Below, piece by piece: positions 1 through 6,507 of a stretch of 17,511 nt of DNA (position 1 is its first letter; each line of letters opens with the position of its first letter). The notes beneath the pieces are model-generated. The model made no database searches and had not been told where the DNA came from. It was given only the letters and a program-made list of their open reading frames with translations. The stretch covers positions 1 through 17,511 of the forward strand of contig JAMWDF010000027.1 of assembly GCA_023818865.1 (NCBI GenBank). Direction: 5' to 3'. Origin of the DNA: Candidatus Omnitrophota bacterium (lineage in GTDB: Bacteria > Ratteibacteria > UBA8468 > B48-G9 > DSTR01). The position numbers and the translations under genes are program-made.

Positions 1-834
1 TACAAGTGCTGCCTTTTTCTGACCGCCGGCGCAGTAGAGAATCAGGCTGGCAGCAGTGAGCTGGAAGAACTGGGAGGTTTAGCCAAGAAAATGCCAGTAG
101 TCTTCATTGGTTTCCTGGTGGCCGCGTTGGCTATCTCTGGAGTTCCTCCTCTGAATGGTTTTTTCTCCAAGTGGATGATTTATCAGGGGTTGGTTGAGGC
201 CAGCCAAAGTGGCGAACCTTCCTGGGTGGTGTGGATAACAATGGCAATGATTGGCAGTGCTTTAACCTTGGCTTCATTTATGAAGATTGCCCACTCTGTC
301 TTTTTAGGCCACCAAGTTGACCGACCGGTAAAGAAAACCCCGGTTTCCTCAGGCCTGCCTATTTTGGTTCTGGCTGGTTTATGTGTAATTTTCGGCATTT
401 TTTATCTGCCTATTCCGGTGATGACCTTACTGCAGCCAGTGACTGGCCTGCCCCATCCAGCTCTTTCCCTACACCAACCGTTGCTCTTGATGGTTCTGGG
501 GTTATGTTTAGGGTGGGTTTTGTATCTGGTCACCGGTTTGAAGAGACTAAGGTATGCTCCAACCTTTGTCGGAGGTGAGGCGCTTACCCCGGAGATGCAT
601 TTTTCTGGGACAGAGTTTTATCAGGGGGTAAAGCAACTGCCGTTCGTAAAGAAGATGTTTGTTGGCGCAGAAAAAAAATTTTTTGATGGCTATGAGGTGA
701 GTAAACAGGTAATTGGCTATATTACCGAAATTTTCCGGGCAGCCCATTCTGGAGTTCTCGGGACTTATCTGTCCTGGATTCTTTTCGGGCTCCTGGTGGT
801 CTTAGGTATTTTCCTTAAAGGGGTGGCATGGTAG
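1..834 (+). CDS. Antiporter-like membrane subunit, NuoL/MrpA-N/MnhD family (5' truncated)
   Basis: This is the C-terminal 277 residues of a proton/cation-translocating subunit of the complex I/Mrp antiporter family; the reading frame is open to the first base, so the true start is upstream. The visible part begins at the conserved 'K-x-x-LFLTAGAVE' helix, where Lys2 of the fragment corresponds to the conserved Lys of the second half of the antiporter fold. It continues through 'ALAISGVPPLNGFFSK', a hallmark shared with the MnhD homologue at 2217-3704 ('SLSISGIPPFNGFWSK'). After several membrane helices there is a charged stretch (about residues 190-230) and a last hydrophobic helix, which resembles NuoL-like subunits more than MnhD. 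It acts in the cytoplasmic membrane as one ion channel of a larger complex. Its stop overlaps the next gene by 7 nt, implying co-transcription. Whether it pairs with a hydrogenase, another redox module or an Mrp complex only cannot be told from this window. Confidence 0.88.
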   Translation, partial: YKCCLFLTAGAVENQAGSSELEELGGLAKKMPVVFIGFLVAALAISGVPPLNGFFSKWMIYQGLVEASQSGEPSWVVWITMAMIGSALTLASFMKIAHSVFLGHQVDRPVKKTPVSSGLPILVLAGLCVIFGIFYLPIPVMTLLQPVTGLPHPALSLHQPLLLMVLGLCLGWVLYLVTGLKRLRYAPTFVGGEALTPEMHFSGTEFYQGVKQLPFVKKMFVGAEKKFFDGYEVSKQVIGYITEIFRAAHSGVLGTYLSWILFGLLVVLGIFLKGVAW

Positions 835-1373
835 AGATTATCATCAGTGTGTTTTTGGTTTTCATGGTGATTGGCGCCCTGATTGCTTTGGAGACAACAG
901 ATCTTCTTTCTTCGGTAATCTCCATCGGCGCGGTAGGTTTTGCTTTGAGTATCTGCTTTCTGCTGGTAGGCGCGCCGGATATCGCTATCACCCAGATGGT
1001 GGTGGAAGTTCTCTCTCTGGTAATTCTCATCCGGGCGACTATCCGCCATGATTTGACGACTATTGACGGAGACCGAGATTTCTTTGGTTTGATGGCTACG
1101 TTAGCCCTGATCTTTGCTCTTTTGCTTCTAGGGTTGCCTGCCTTCTTAAGCTTGCCACCTTTCGGGACACCAGCCATGTCTCAGATGATGGAATCTCCAG
1201 CTAGGCATTACCTGAGTGGCGGTTTAAGAGAAACCGGGGCGGCCAATATTGTTGCTTCGGTGATTCTAGACTACCGGGCGTATGATACCTTAGGAGAAGC
1301 GACGGTACTTTTTACTTCCATCCTGGGAGCGTTAGCCATTTTACGGGTATATAGCCGGAAGAAAAAGTCATGA
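828..1373 (+). CDS. MbhD-MbhE fusion (MrpA C-terminal-like membrane subunit)
   Basis: A 181-residue membrane protein corresponding to the part of MrpA that follows the NuoL-like domain, and to Pyrococcus MbhD plus MbhE joined in one chain. Residues 1-75 form the MbhD (DUF4040) half with 'GAPDIAITQMVVEVL' at 48-62, including the conserved Glu60 of the family's PDxAxT...E motif. A helix follows at about 88-110. The MbhE-like half holds 'LDYRAYDTLGEATVL' at 147-161, the classic MrpA/MbhE signature. In Mrp/Mbh structures this module forms helices thought to carry the Na+ pathway next to the NuoL-like subunit. The ATG at 828 overlaps the preceding gene by 7 nt and the stop overlaps the next start (ATGA at 1370-1373). 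Here the MrpA C-terminal part is a separate gene rather than fused to the antiporter subunit. Confidence 0.86.
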   Translation: MVEIIISVFLVFMVIGALIALETTDLLSSVISIGAVGFALSICFLLVGAPDIAITQMVVEVLSLVILIRATIRHDLTTIDGDRDFFGLMATLALIFALLLLGLPAFLSLPPFGTPAMSQMMESPARHYLSGGLRETGAANIVASVILDYRAYDTLGEATVLFTSILGALAILRVYSRKKKS

Positions 1374-1870
1374 ACCAGAATAAACAGCCAGGGATGAGTC
1401 TCATTGTTCAGACAGTGGCTCGGTGGTTGAAAGGCTTTATCTTTCTTTACGGAGTTTATATCATTTTTTATGGGCACCTCAGTCCGGGTGGTGGTTTTGC
1501 CGGTGGGGTAATTGTTGCCAGTACCTTTGTCTTGCTAACCCTGGCTTTTGGCAAGGAGCGTTCCTTGGGCAAGCTAGGTAAACTTCTGGCTTCGGAACTG
1601 GACAGCCTGGGCGCTCTTATGTTCCTGTTGATTGCGGTGTTGGGGATTGCCTGGGGCAGAATCTTTTTCTTGAACTTTATTGAAAAAGCAGTCCCGACTG
1701 GCAACTTTAAACTTTTCAGCGCCGGCATCATTCCCCTATGTAATGTAGCTATCGGTATCAAGGTGGCCGCTTCCCTGTTTATGATTTTTATTATTCTGGC
1801 AGTAATCCGGGTTCAGGAGGTCAAGGGCAGAAGGAGATTGGTGACCACCGAAAAAAGGAGAAAAGAGTGA
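1370..1870 (+). CDS. MnhB/MrpB-family antiporter subunit (MbhF-like)
   Basis: A 166-residue integral membrane protein with four predicted helices and the MnhB signature 'GHLSPGGGFAGGVI' at residues 35-48, which is nearly invariant in MrpB/MnhB and MbhF. It is a structural subunit of Mrp-type Na+/H+ antiporters and of the Mrp-derived half of membrane-bound hydrogenases. The C-terminus is a basic tail (residues about 150-166). The start ATG lies in an ATGA overlap with the preceding stop, and its own stop overlaps the GTG start of the next gene, so translation is probably coupled. Length is typical or slightly long for the family. Confidence 0.9.
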   Translation: MNQNKQPGMSLIVQTVARWLKGFIFLYGVYIIFYGHLSPGGGFAGGVIVASTFVLLTLAFGKERSLGKLGKLLASELDSLGALMFLLIAVLGIAWGRIFFLNFIEKAVPTGNFKLFSAGIIPLCNVAIGIKVAASLFMIFIILAVIRVQEVKGRRRLVTTEKRRKE

Positions 1871-2214
1871 TTTACGCGATGTGCTTTATTCTTTTTCTCA
1901 TCGGCTTGTATGGAGCTACCTGCAAGAAAAACATTGTGAAGATTATCTTAGGGCTGGTTGTTATGGAGTATGCCGTGAACCTGTTTCTGGTGCTCCAGGG
2001 CTGGAGAAAAAATGGACAGGCGCCGATTCTTGATGGGCGGACTAACTTAGAGGAGTTTGCGGCCAGAGCCGTGGACCCTGTTCCTCAGGCGTTGGTTCTG
2101 ACTTCCATCGTTATCGGTCTGGGAATTCTTTCTCTGATGGTCGCCATCGCCATCCGTCTTTACGAAAGGTATGGCACTTTTGATGTAACTGAGATGAAGA
2201 GACTGAAGGGATAG
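1867..2214 (+). CDS. MnhC/MrpC-family antiporter subunit (NuoK-like, MbhG-like)
   Basis: A 115-residue three-helix membrane protein of the NuoK/MrpC family. Residues 69-84 read 'VDPVPQALVLTSIVIG', the diagnostic MnhC motif, and Glu34 in the second helix matches the membrane glutamate of NuoK-type subunits that takes part in proton transfer. GTG at 1867 is chosen as the start because GGAG at 1857-1860 sits 6 nt before it and it forms a GTGA overlap with the previous stop; the first in-frame ATG (1879) would be 18 nt away from that site. The loop at residues 46-66 between helices 2 and 3 is of the usual Mrp length. It belongs to the same transcription unit as its neighbours. Confidence 0.9.
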   Translation: MIYAMCFILFLIGLYGATCKKNIVKIILGLVVMEYAVNLFLVLQGWRKNGQAPILDGRTNLEEFAARAVDPVPQALVLTSIVIGLGILSLMVAIAIRLYERYGTFDVTEMKRLKG

Positions 2215-2216
2215 AC

Positions 2217-3704
2217 ATGAACGATATCATCTATCTGGTAGCCTTGCCTCTAGCCATGGCTTTCTTTATTCCGATGATTGGCCGAAAGGTTCGCTGGCTA
2301 CCTGATGTTCTGGCTAATGCCACCACTCTAGTTCTCCTGATTCTGGCTGGCCAAACTGTAGGTCGGGAAGGGGTTTATGCCCTTGGAGGCTGGGCCGCTC
2401 CCCTGGGGATTGTCCTGGTCTTGGATAGCCTAAGTTCTCTTTTGCTCTTGATTATCAATCTGGTGAGTTTTATGGCGACGCTGTTTTCGGTAGATTATCT
2501 GGAGAAACTTTACACCTCCAAACTGCGTTACTACTCTTTGTTCTTGCTGATGGTAGCAGGGATGAACGGAACTGTCCTCACTGGTGATTTCTTTAACCTT
2601 TTTGTCTTTCTTGAGATAGCTTCAATAGCCTCCTATGCCCTGGTAGGCTTTGGTTGCGAGGCGGATGAGTTGGAAGCCTCCTTCAAGTATCTGGTTATTG
2701 GCAGTATTGCTTCTACTTTTGTTCTGTTGGCGGTGGCTCTCCTTTACGGACGGCTAGCTACCCTGAATATGGCTCACGTCGCCTGGTTGCTCCAGCAAAA
2801 TGGTTTTGATCGGGTGACCACTTTTGCTTTTGTTCTTCTTCTGGTAGGTTTCCTAGTGAAGGGAGCGTTGATTCCTTTCCATGCCTGGCTGCCTGATGCT
2901 CATCCTTCCGCGCCAGCTCCGATTTCCGCAATGCTTTCCGGCGTCCTGATCAAGGCTATCGGTATTTATGTACTTATCCGGCTAACTTACAACGTCTTTG
3001 GTATCACCCCGATGTTGTCTGCTCTGTTCACTTCTATTGGAGTAATTTCTATGATGATTGGGGTGCTGTTAGCCCTGGGGCAATGGGATTTCAAGAGACT
3101 TCTCGCTTACCACAGCATCAGCCAGATGGGTTATGTGGTTCTCGGGATTGGCCTGGGTACTCCTTTAGGTTTACTAGGCGGACTCTTTCATCTCCTGAAC
3201 CATTCTTTGTTTAAGTCCTTGCTTTTTTTGGACTCAGGAAGCGTAGAATATGAAACTGGAACCAGGGAGCTGGAGAAAATGGGTAATCTTAGCCAGAAGA
3301 TGCCAGTAACTGCTGGCTCCACCTTGGTGGCTTCTCTTTCTATCTCCGGTATTCCCCCTTTCAATGGATTCTGGAGTAAACTGGTAATTATCTTAGCGGC
3401 TGTCCAAGCCGGGCGGGCCGGGTTAGCAGTATGGGCAGTGATCGGAAGTATACTCACTTTAGCCTCATTTTCTAAGATTCAGCGATACGCTTTTTTTGGT
3501 CAGGGTAAGGATTTTGAACCAGGGAAGTGGGCCCTCTATCAGGAGGTGCCCCTGTTGATGAGAATACCCCTGTTGGTGCTGAGCACTCTTTGTCTAGCGG
3601 GTGGTCTTATACTCTGGGGTGGACTGAATGGTTTCTGGGGGCCAGTGGTTGAAGTTTTGTTAGGTGGACCGGCTGATTACATCGGTAGCATTTTAGGCAG
3701 GTAA
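2217..3704 (+). CDS. MnhD/MrpD-family proton-conducting antiporter subunit (MbhH-like)
   Basis: A complete 495-residue member of the complex I/Mrp antiporter family (Pfam Proton_antipo_M type), with about 14 membrane helices. Residues of the proton path are visible: Glu133 in 'FNLFVFLEIASIASY' (TM5), Lys215 in 'FLVKGALIPFHAWLPDAH' (TM7), His222 and His229, Lys246 (TM8), and His325/His329/Lys333 in the second half. 'ISQMGYVVLG' (301-310) and 'SISGIPPFNGFWSK' are further signatures. One small oddity is Asp339 in 'LLFLDSGSVEY', where Ala or Thr is usual (the neighbouring paralogue has Thr-Ala). It begins 2 nt after the MnhC stop and ends 4 nt before MnhE. It is paralogous to the truncated subunit at 1-834, so the complex has at least two antiporter-like channels. 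Confidence 0.92.
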   Translation: MNDIIYLVALPLAMAFFIPMIGRKVRWLPDVLANATTLVLLILAGQTVGREGVYALGGWAAPLGIVLVLDSLSSLLLLIINLVSFMATLFSVDYLEKLYTSKLRYYSLFLLMVAGMNGTVLTGDFFNLFVFLEIASIASYALVGFGCEADELEASFKYLVIGSIASTFVLLAVALLYGRLATLNMAHVAWLLQQNGFDRVTTFAFVLLLVGFLVKGALIPFHAWLPDAHPSAPAPISAMLSGVLIKAIGIYVLIRLTYNVFGITPMLSALFTSIGVISMMIGVLLALGQWDFKRLLAYHSISQMGYVVLGIGLGTPLGLLGGLFHLLNHSLFKSLLFLDSGSVEYETGTRELEKMGNLSQKMPVTAGSTLVASLSISGIPPFNGFWSKLVIILAAVQAGRAGLAVWAVIGSILTLASFSKIQRYAFFGQGKDFEPGKWALYQEVPLLMRIPLLVLSTLCLAGGLILWGGLNGFWGPVVEVLLGGPADYIGSILGR

Positions 3705-3708
3705 AGCA

Positions 3709-4212
3709 ATGAGGAAAACTATTCTTTTCTTCCTGGCTGTGATTGTGTGGGTCTTACTTGCCTGGCCGTTTTCTCCGCAGGGAGGAAACTGGCAAAGCAT
3801 GGTAGTTGGTCTGGGTGTTAGCCTGGTGGTGGCTCTAATCTTTGGAGAATTATTCACAGAGTCAGCCCATAAGTTTCTTGGGTTTCAGAGATATTTCTGG
3901 GCAATCTATTATCTGCCCGTGCTCTTTTATGCTTGCCTGGTGGCTAATCTTGATGTGGCTTACCGGGTGTTACACCCACGATTACCTATCCGGCCAGGGA
4001 TCGTCAAGGTAAAGACAAGACTGAAAAGTAAGTCTGGCCGGACCGCCCTGGCTAATTCCATTACCCTTACTCCAGGGACGATGAGTGTTGAGGTGACAGA
4101 TGATGGTTTTCTTTACATCCACTGGATTAATGTGCAGAGCCGGGATATAGAAGAAACAACCAGATTAATTGTGGAACGCTTTGAACGCATTCTGGAAAGG
4201 ATATTTGAGTGA
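3709..4212 (+). CDS. MnhE/MrpE-family antiporter subunit (MbhA-like)
   Basis: A 167-residue protein with two to three hydrophobic helices in residues 1-90, followed by a soluble cytoplasmic domain. The MnhE hallmark is clear: 'PIRPGIVKVKT' (about 93-103) and 'LANSITLTPGTMSVEV' (about 114-129), then 'LYIHWINV'. In Mrp complexes MrpE is needed for assembly and activity, and its Pyrococcus counterpart MbhA is a membrane subunit of the hydrogenase. Translation starts at an ATG 4 nt after the MnhD stop, and the TGA stop overlaps the next gene's GTG start (GTGA at 4209-4212). Length is normal. Confidence 0.92.
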   Translation: MRKTILFFLAVIVWVLLAWPFSPQGGNWQSMVVGLGVSLVVALIFGELFTESAHKFLGFQRYFWAIYYLPVLFYACLVANLDVAYRVLHPRLPIRPGIVKVKTRLKSKSGRTALANSITLTPGTMSVEVTDDGFLYIHWINVQSRDIEETTRLIVERFERILERIFE

Positions 4213-4466
4213 TAACTTTCATTTTCGCAATTCTGGTGGTCTGTAGTTTTCTTTGCTTATTCCGGATTTCCCGGGGACCAACCCCAGCTGACCGAACAGT
4301 CGCTATGGATATTCTGGGGATTGTGATTGTGGCTTTTTGTGCGCTGAGTACAGTTTTAACCCACCAGGATTACTATATCAATATTGCTTTAGCCTGGGCA
4401 CTGCTAAACTTTATCGGTACTTTGGCTCTGGCTAAGTTTCTGGAAGGGCGAGGCTTTGATGAATGA
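4209..4466 (+). CDS. MnhF/MrpF-family antiporter subunit (MbhB-like)
   Basis: An 85-residue membrane protein with three hydrophobic helices. The family motif 'RGPTPADRTVAMD' at residues 22-34 is intact, including the Arg and Asp residues conserved in MrpF. It is a core structural subunit of the Mrp module. The GTG start at 4209 overlaps the MnhE stop by 4 nt, which suggests translational coupling. The MnhG homologue follows after 12 nt that carry a good AAGGAG ribosome-binding site. Confidence 0.91.
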   Translation: MITFIFAILVVCSFLCLFRISRGPTPADRTVAMDILGIVIVAFCALSTVLTHQDYYINIALAWALLNFIGTLALAKFLEGRGFDE

Positions 4467-4478
4467 AGGAGAACGGAT

Positions 4479-4808
4479 ATGAGACAGCTCTGGGGCTATG
4501 CGTTAATCCTCATTGGCAGCCTTTTTGACCTTTTTGGTTGCATCGGACTGGTCAGGTTGCCAGACCTCTATAACCGGCTTCAAGCCTCCACCAAGTGTGT
4601 TACAATGGGCACCTGCCTTATTCTTTTGGGCACGCTGGTGCTAATAGGTTTTACGCCAGCTGCTGGCAAAATCATCCTCTGTTTGATTTTTGTTTTGATT
4701 ACCGCTCCCACCGCGGCTCATGCCCTGGCTAGGGCCTCTCACTTCTCCGGCATTTCCCTCTGGGAGGGAAGCGTTTGCGATCTCCTGAAGGAGGACAGAG
4801 AGCAATGA
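4479..4808 (+). CDS. MnhG/MrpG-family antiporter subunit (MbhC-like)
   Basis: A 109-residue protein with three hydrophobic helices; residues 23-43 match MnhG/MrpG ('GLVRLPDLYNRLQASTK', then 'TMGTCLILLG'), and 'TAPTAAHALARAS' matches the conserved third helix end. The C-terminal tail after residue 88 ('GISLWEGSVCDLLKE') is hydrophilic and a little longer than in minimal MrpG proteins, as in some hydrogenase-linked versions. The ATG at 4479 is preceded by AAGGAG. The stop forms an ATGA overlap with the Fe-S protein gene, placing that gene in the same operon. Confidence 0.9.
   Translation: MRQLWGYALILIGSLFDLFGCIGLVRLPDLYNRLQASTKCVTMGTCLILLGTLVLIGFTPAAGKIILCLIFVLITAPTAAHALARASHFSGISLWEGSVCDLLKEDREQ
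4788..4794 (+). promoter_or_regulatory. Ribosome-binding site that fixes the start of the Fe-S subunit
   Basis: AAGGAGG lies 10 nt before the ATG at 4805, inside the end of the MnhG gene. It favours that start over the in-frame ATG at 4775, which would overlap MnhG by 34 nt and add a hydrophilic leader not expected in this family. Confidence 0.6.
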
Positions 4809-5425
4809 AGAAACCAAAACTGAGAGAGATCAGGGAAGCACTGACCAGCCTTTTCTCTCGCCCTTATACCAGCCGTTTCCCGGCTGAACCCCATGTGCCG
4901 ATGAAAAGTTTTCGGGGGAAGCCTCAATTTGACCCTGAAAAATGTGTTGGCTGTGGGGCCTGTGCTTCTGTCTGTCCCTCCAGAGCGATTGAACTAATCG
5001 ATGATCTCCAAGCGCGGCGGCGGAAATTAACCCATTTTGTCAGCCGGTGCATTTTCTGCGGTCAGTGTGAGGCTAACTGCATTGTGGATAAACAGGGGAT
5101 TCGCTTGACCAACGAGTTTCACCTGGCCTACTTTGATGAAAAAGAGAGCACCCATTCAGTAGAACATGAACTGGTTATTTGCGAACGCTGCGGGGCGATC
5201 ATTGGGCCGGTGAAGCATCTTCTCTGGACCATCAAGAAAACTGGACCACTGATGTTCAGCCAACCGGTGTTAATAACCTTCTACCAGCAATCTGTCCGGA
5301 TTGAGACTGAGATTCGGCCGGATTTGAAGAATAAATCAGTTGACCGCACCGATATCTTTAGGGTTATTTGCCCAAAATGCCGCCGTGAGGCCTGGCTGGT
5401 TGACGAGAAAATACCGTTGAAATGA
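4805..5425 (+). CDS. HycF/HyfH/NuoI-like iron-sulfur subunit (two [4Fe-4S] plus a Cys4 site)
   Basis: A 206-residue soluble protein that probably passes electrons between ferredoxin-level donors and a membrane complex. Residues 24-58 resemble the NuoI/HycF entry segment ('RFPAEPH...FRGKPQFDPEKC'). Two binding motifs follow: CVGCGACASVCP (Cys47, 50, 53, 57) and CIFCGQCEANC (Cys82, 85, 88, 92; Ile replaces the usual Pro after the last Cys). A further pair of CxxC motifs (Cys126/129 in 'CERCG' and Cys189/192 in 'CPKC') could make a zinc or rubredoxin-like site. ATG 4805 is chosen from the AAGGAGG at 4788-4794 and the ATGA overlap with MnhG. Its presence at the end of an Mrp gene set points to a redox-driven complex of the Mbh/Mbs/formate-hydrogenlyase type rather than a plain Mrp antiporter; the catalytic subunits are not in the window. 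Confidence 0.86.
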   Translation: MKKPKLREIREALTSLFSRPYTSRFPAEPHVPMKSFRGKPQFDPEKCVGCGACASVCPSRAIELIDDLQARRRKLTHFVSRCIFCGQCEANCIVDKQGIRLTNEFHLAYFDEKESTHSVEHELVICERCGAIIGPVKHLLWTIKKTGPLMFSQPVLITFYQQSVRIETEIRPDLKNKSVDRTDIFRVICPKCRREAWLVDEKIPLK

Positions 5426-6507
5426 CCTCCCGCCAACGGGTAACTTCGGCTTTAACCCACCGGACTCCTGATCGGACTCCTATTTTTGAGTATGTTCTTC
5501 TGCCCCCGGTGGCTGATGCCATCCTGGGCCGGAAATATGTTTACGGTGATCGGTTGGTTTTACTTATCAAGGAGCAGGGGTGGGAGAAGGGAATAAGACA
5601 GTTAGCCAGGGATATGGTGGAACTGGCAGAGAAGCTTGGGCATGACCTGATTTATGCCCCCAAAAATATCCTTCCTCCAGCGAAACAATTGGAAAAAACC
5701 GGAGCAGCAAGGAAAATCCTGGAAGACCCGGTGATGGAGATGGAAAAAAGAATTCAGCTGGAAGAAGAACACCCCTTTTCTCTGCCTGACGAGGCTTTCT
5801 TCATCTATTACTGCCTAAAGGAGGAAATGGCGAGGAAAGGGTTGGATTTACCTATCTTGGCGCCAGGTTGCCTTCATGGAATCTGGACGGATACGGTATT
5901 GATGGAGGCGATGCTGCTGGCTCCAGAACTGGTTTACCGGTATTACGCTCACCGAACCCACTGGGGAAAACTTTATCTGGAAAAGTACAAGGCAGCAGGG
6001 GTGGAGATGGTCAGTCTCGGGGGTGATTTTGCCGGCAGTCGGGGGCCGTTTTGTTCCCCGGAGGCCTACCGGAAATACATTGTGCCAGAAGTCAGAAAAC
6101 TCAGCCAGATAGCCCACAGTTATGGCTTCTGGACGCTTAACGCCAGCGATGGCAATCTCTGGCCGGTGATAGAGGATTTTTTAATAGGCTGTGAGGTAGA
6201 TGGCTATGTGGAGATAGACGCTTTTGCTGGTATGGACCTGGGTAAACTGAAAAAAGGGTTTGGGGATAAGATTACTTTTTTTGGCAACTTGGACTGCGGC
6301 ACTCTTCTTTCTTTTGGCCAGCCAGAAGAAATTGCTCTGGCGACCAGGGAGTGTCTGGAGAAAGGTTGGGGAAACGGGGGGCATGTTCTTTGCGCCAGCA
6401 ATGCTATCACTTCTTCTGTCCCGGTGAGGAATTATCTCACAATTTATCAGGCTTACGCTGATTTTTTTGGTCTGAAATACCCGGAAGAGGGGAAAGGATG
6501 GAGATGA
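5422..6507 (+). CDS. URO-D superfamily protein 1 (methyltransferase/decarboxylase-like)
   Basis: A 361-residue TIM-barrel protein of the uroporphyrinogen decarboxylase superfamily, which includes HemE and the cobalamin:CoM methyltransferases MtaA and MtbA. The N-terminus 'MTSRQRVTSALTHRTPDRTP' is typical of non-HemE members. Other family blocks are 'GGDFAGSRGPFCSPEAYRK' (200-218), 'NASDGN' (240-245), 'FFGNLDC' (286-292) and 'GGHVLCASNAI' (319-329). Where MtaA has its His-x-Cys zinc motif this protein has Asn-Ala-Ser-Asp, so MtaA-type zinc-thiol chemistry is unlikely in the same form. It is probably not HemE, because no other heme genes are near and the start block differs. The ATG overlaps the Fe-S subunit stop (ATGA at 5422-5425), so it is translationally coupled to the membrane complex. 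Substrate unknown. Confidence 0.82.
   Translation: MTSRQRVTSALTHRTPDRTPIFEYVLLPPVADAILGRKYVYGDRLVLLIKEQGWEKGIRQLARDMVELAEKLGHDLIYAPKNILPPAKQLEKTGAARKILEDPVMEMEKRIQLEEEHPFSLPDEAFFIYYCLKEEMARKGLDLPILAPGCLHGIWTDTVLMEAMLLAPELVYRYYAHRTHWGKLYLEKYKAAGVEMVSLGGDFAGSRGPFCSPEAYRKYIVPEVRKLSQIAHSYGFWTLNASDGNLWPVIEDFLIGCEVDGYVEIDAFAGMDLGKLKKGFGDKITFFGNLDCGTLLSFGQPEEIALATRECLEKGWGNGGHVLCASNAITSSVPVRNYLTIYQAYADFFGLKYPEEGKGWR

Noticed and set aside
815..1177. Minus-strand open frame of 120 codons
   Set aside because: It is antisense to the well-supported MbhD-MbhE gene, has a low-complexity basic composition and no sign of a ribosome-binding site or family motif.
4775..4804. Upstream ATG for the Fe-S subunit
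   Set aside because: It lies within MnhG coding sequence; the AAGGAGG and ATGA overlap at 4805 fit better.
1..5425. Standard NADH:quinone oxidoreductase (complex I) operon
   Set aside because: MnhB, MnhE, MnhF, MnhG and MbhDE homologues occur only in Mrp and Mrp-derived complexes, and no nuo-type quinone subunits are seen here.
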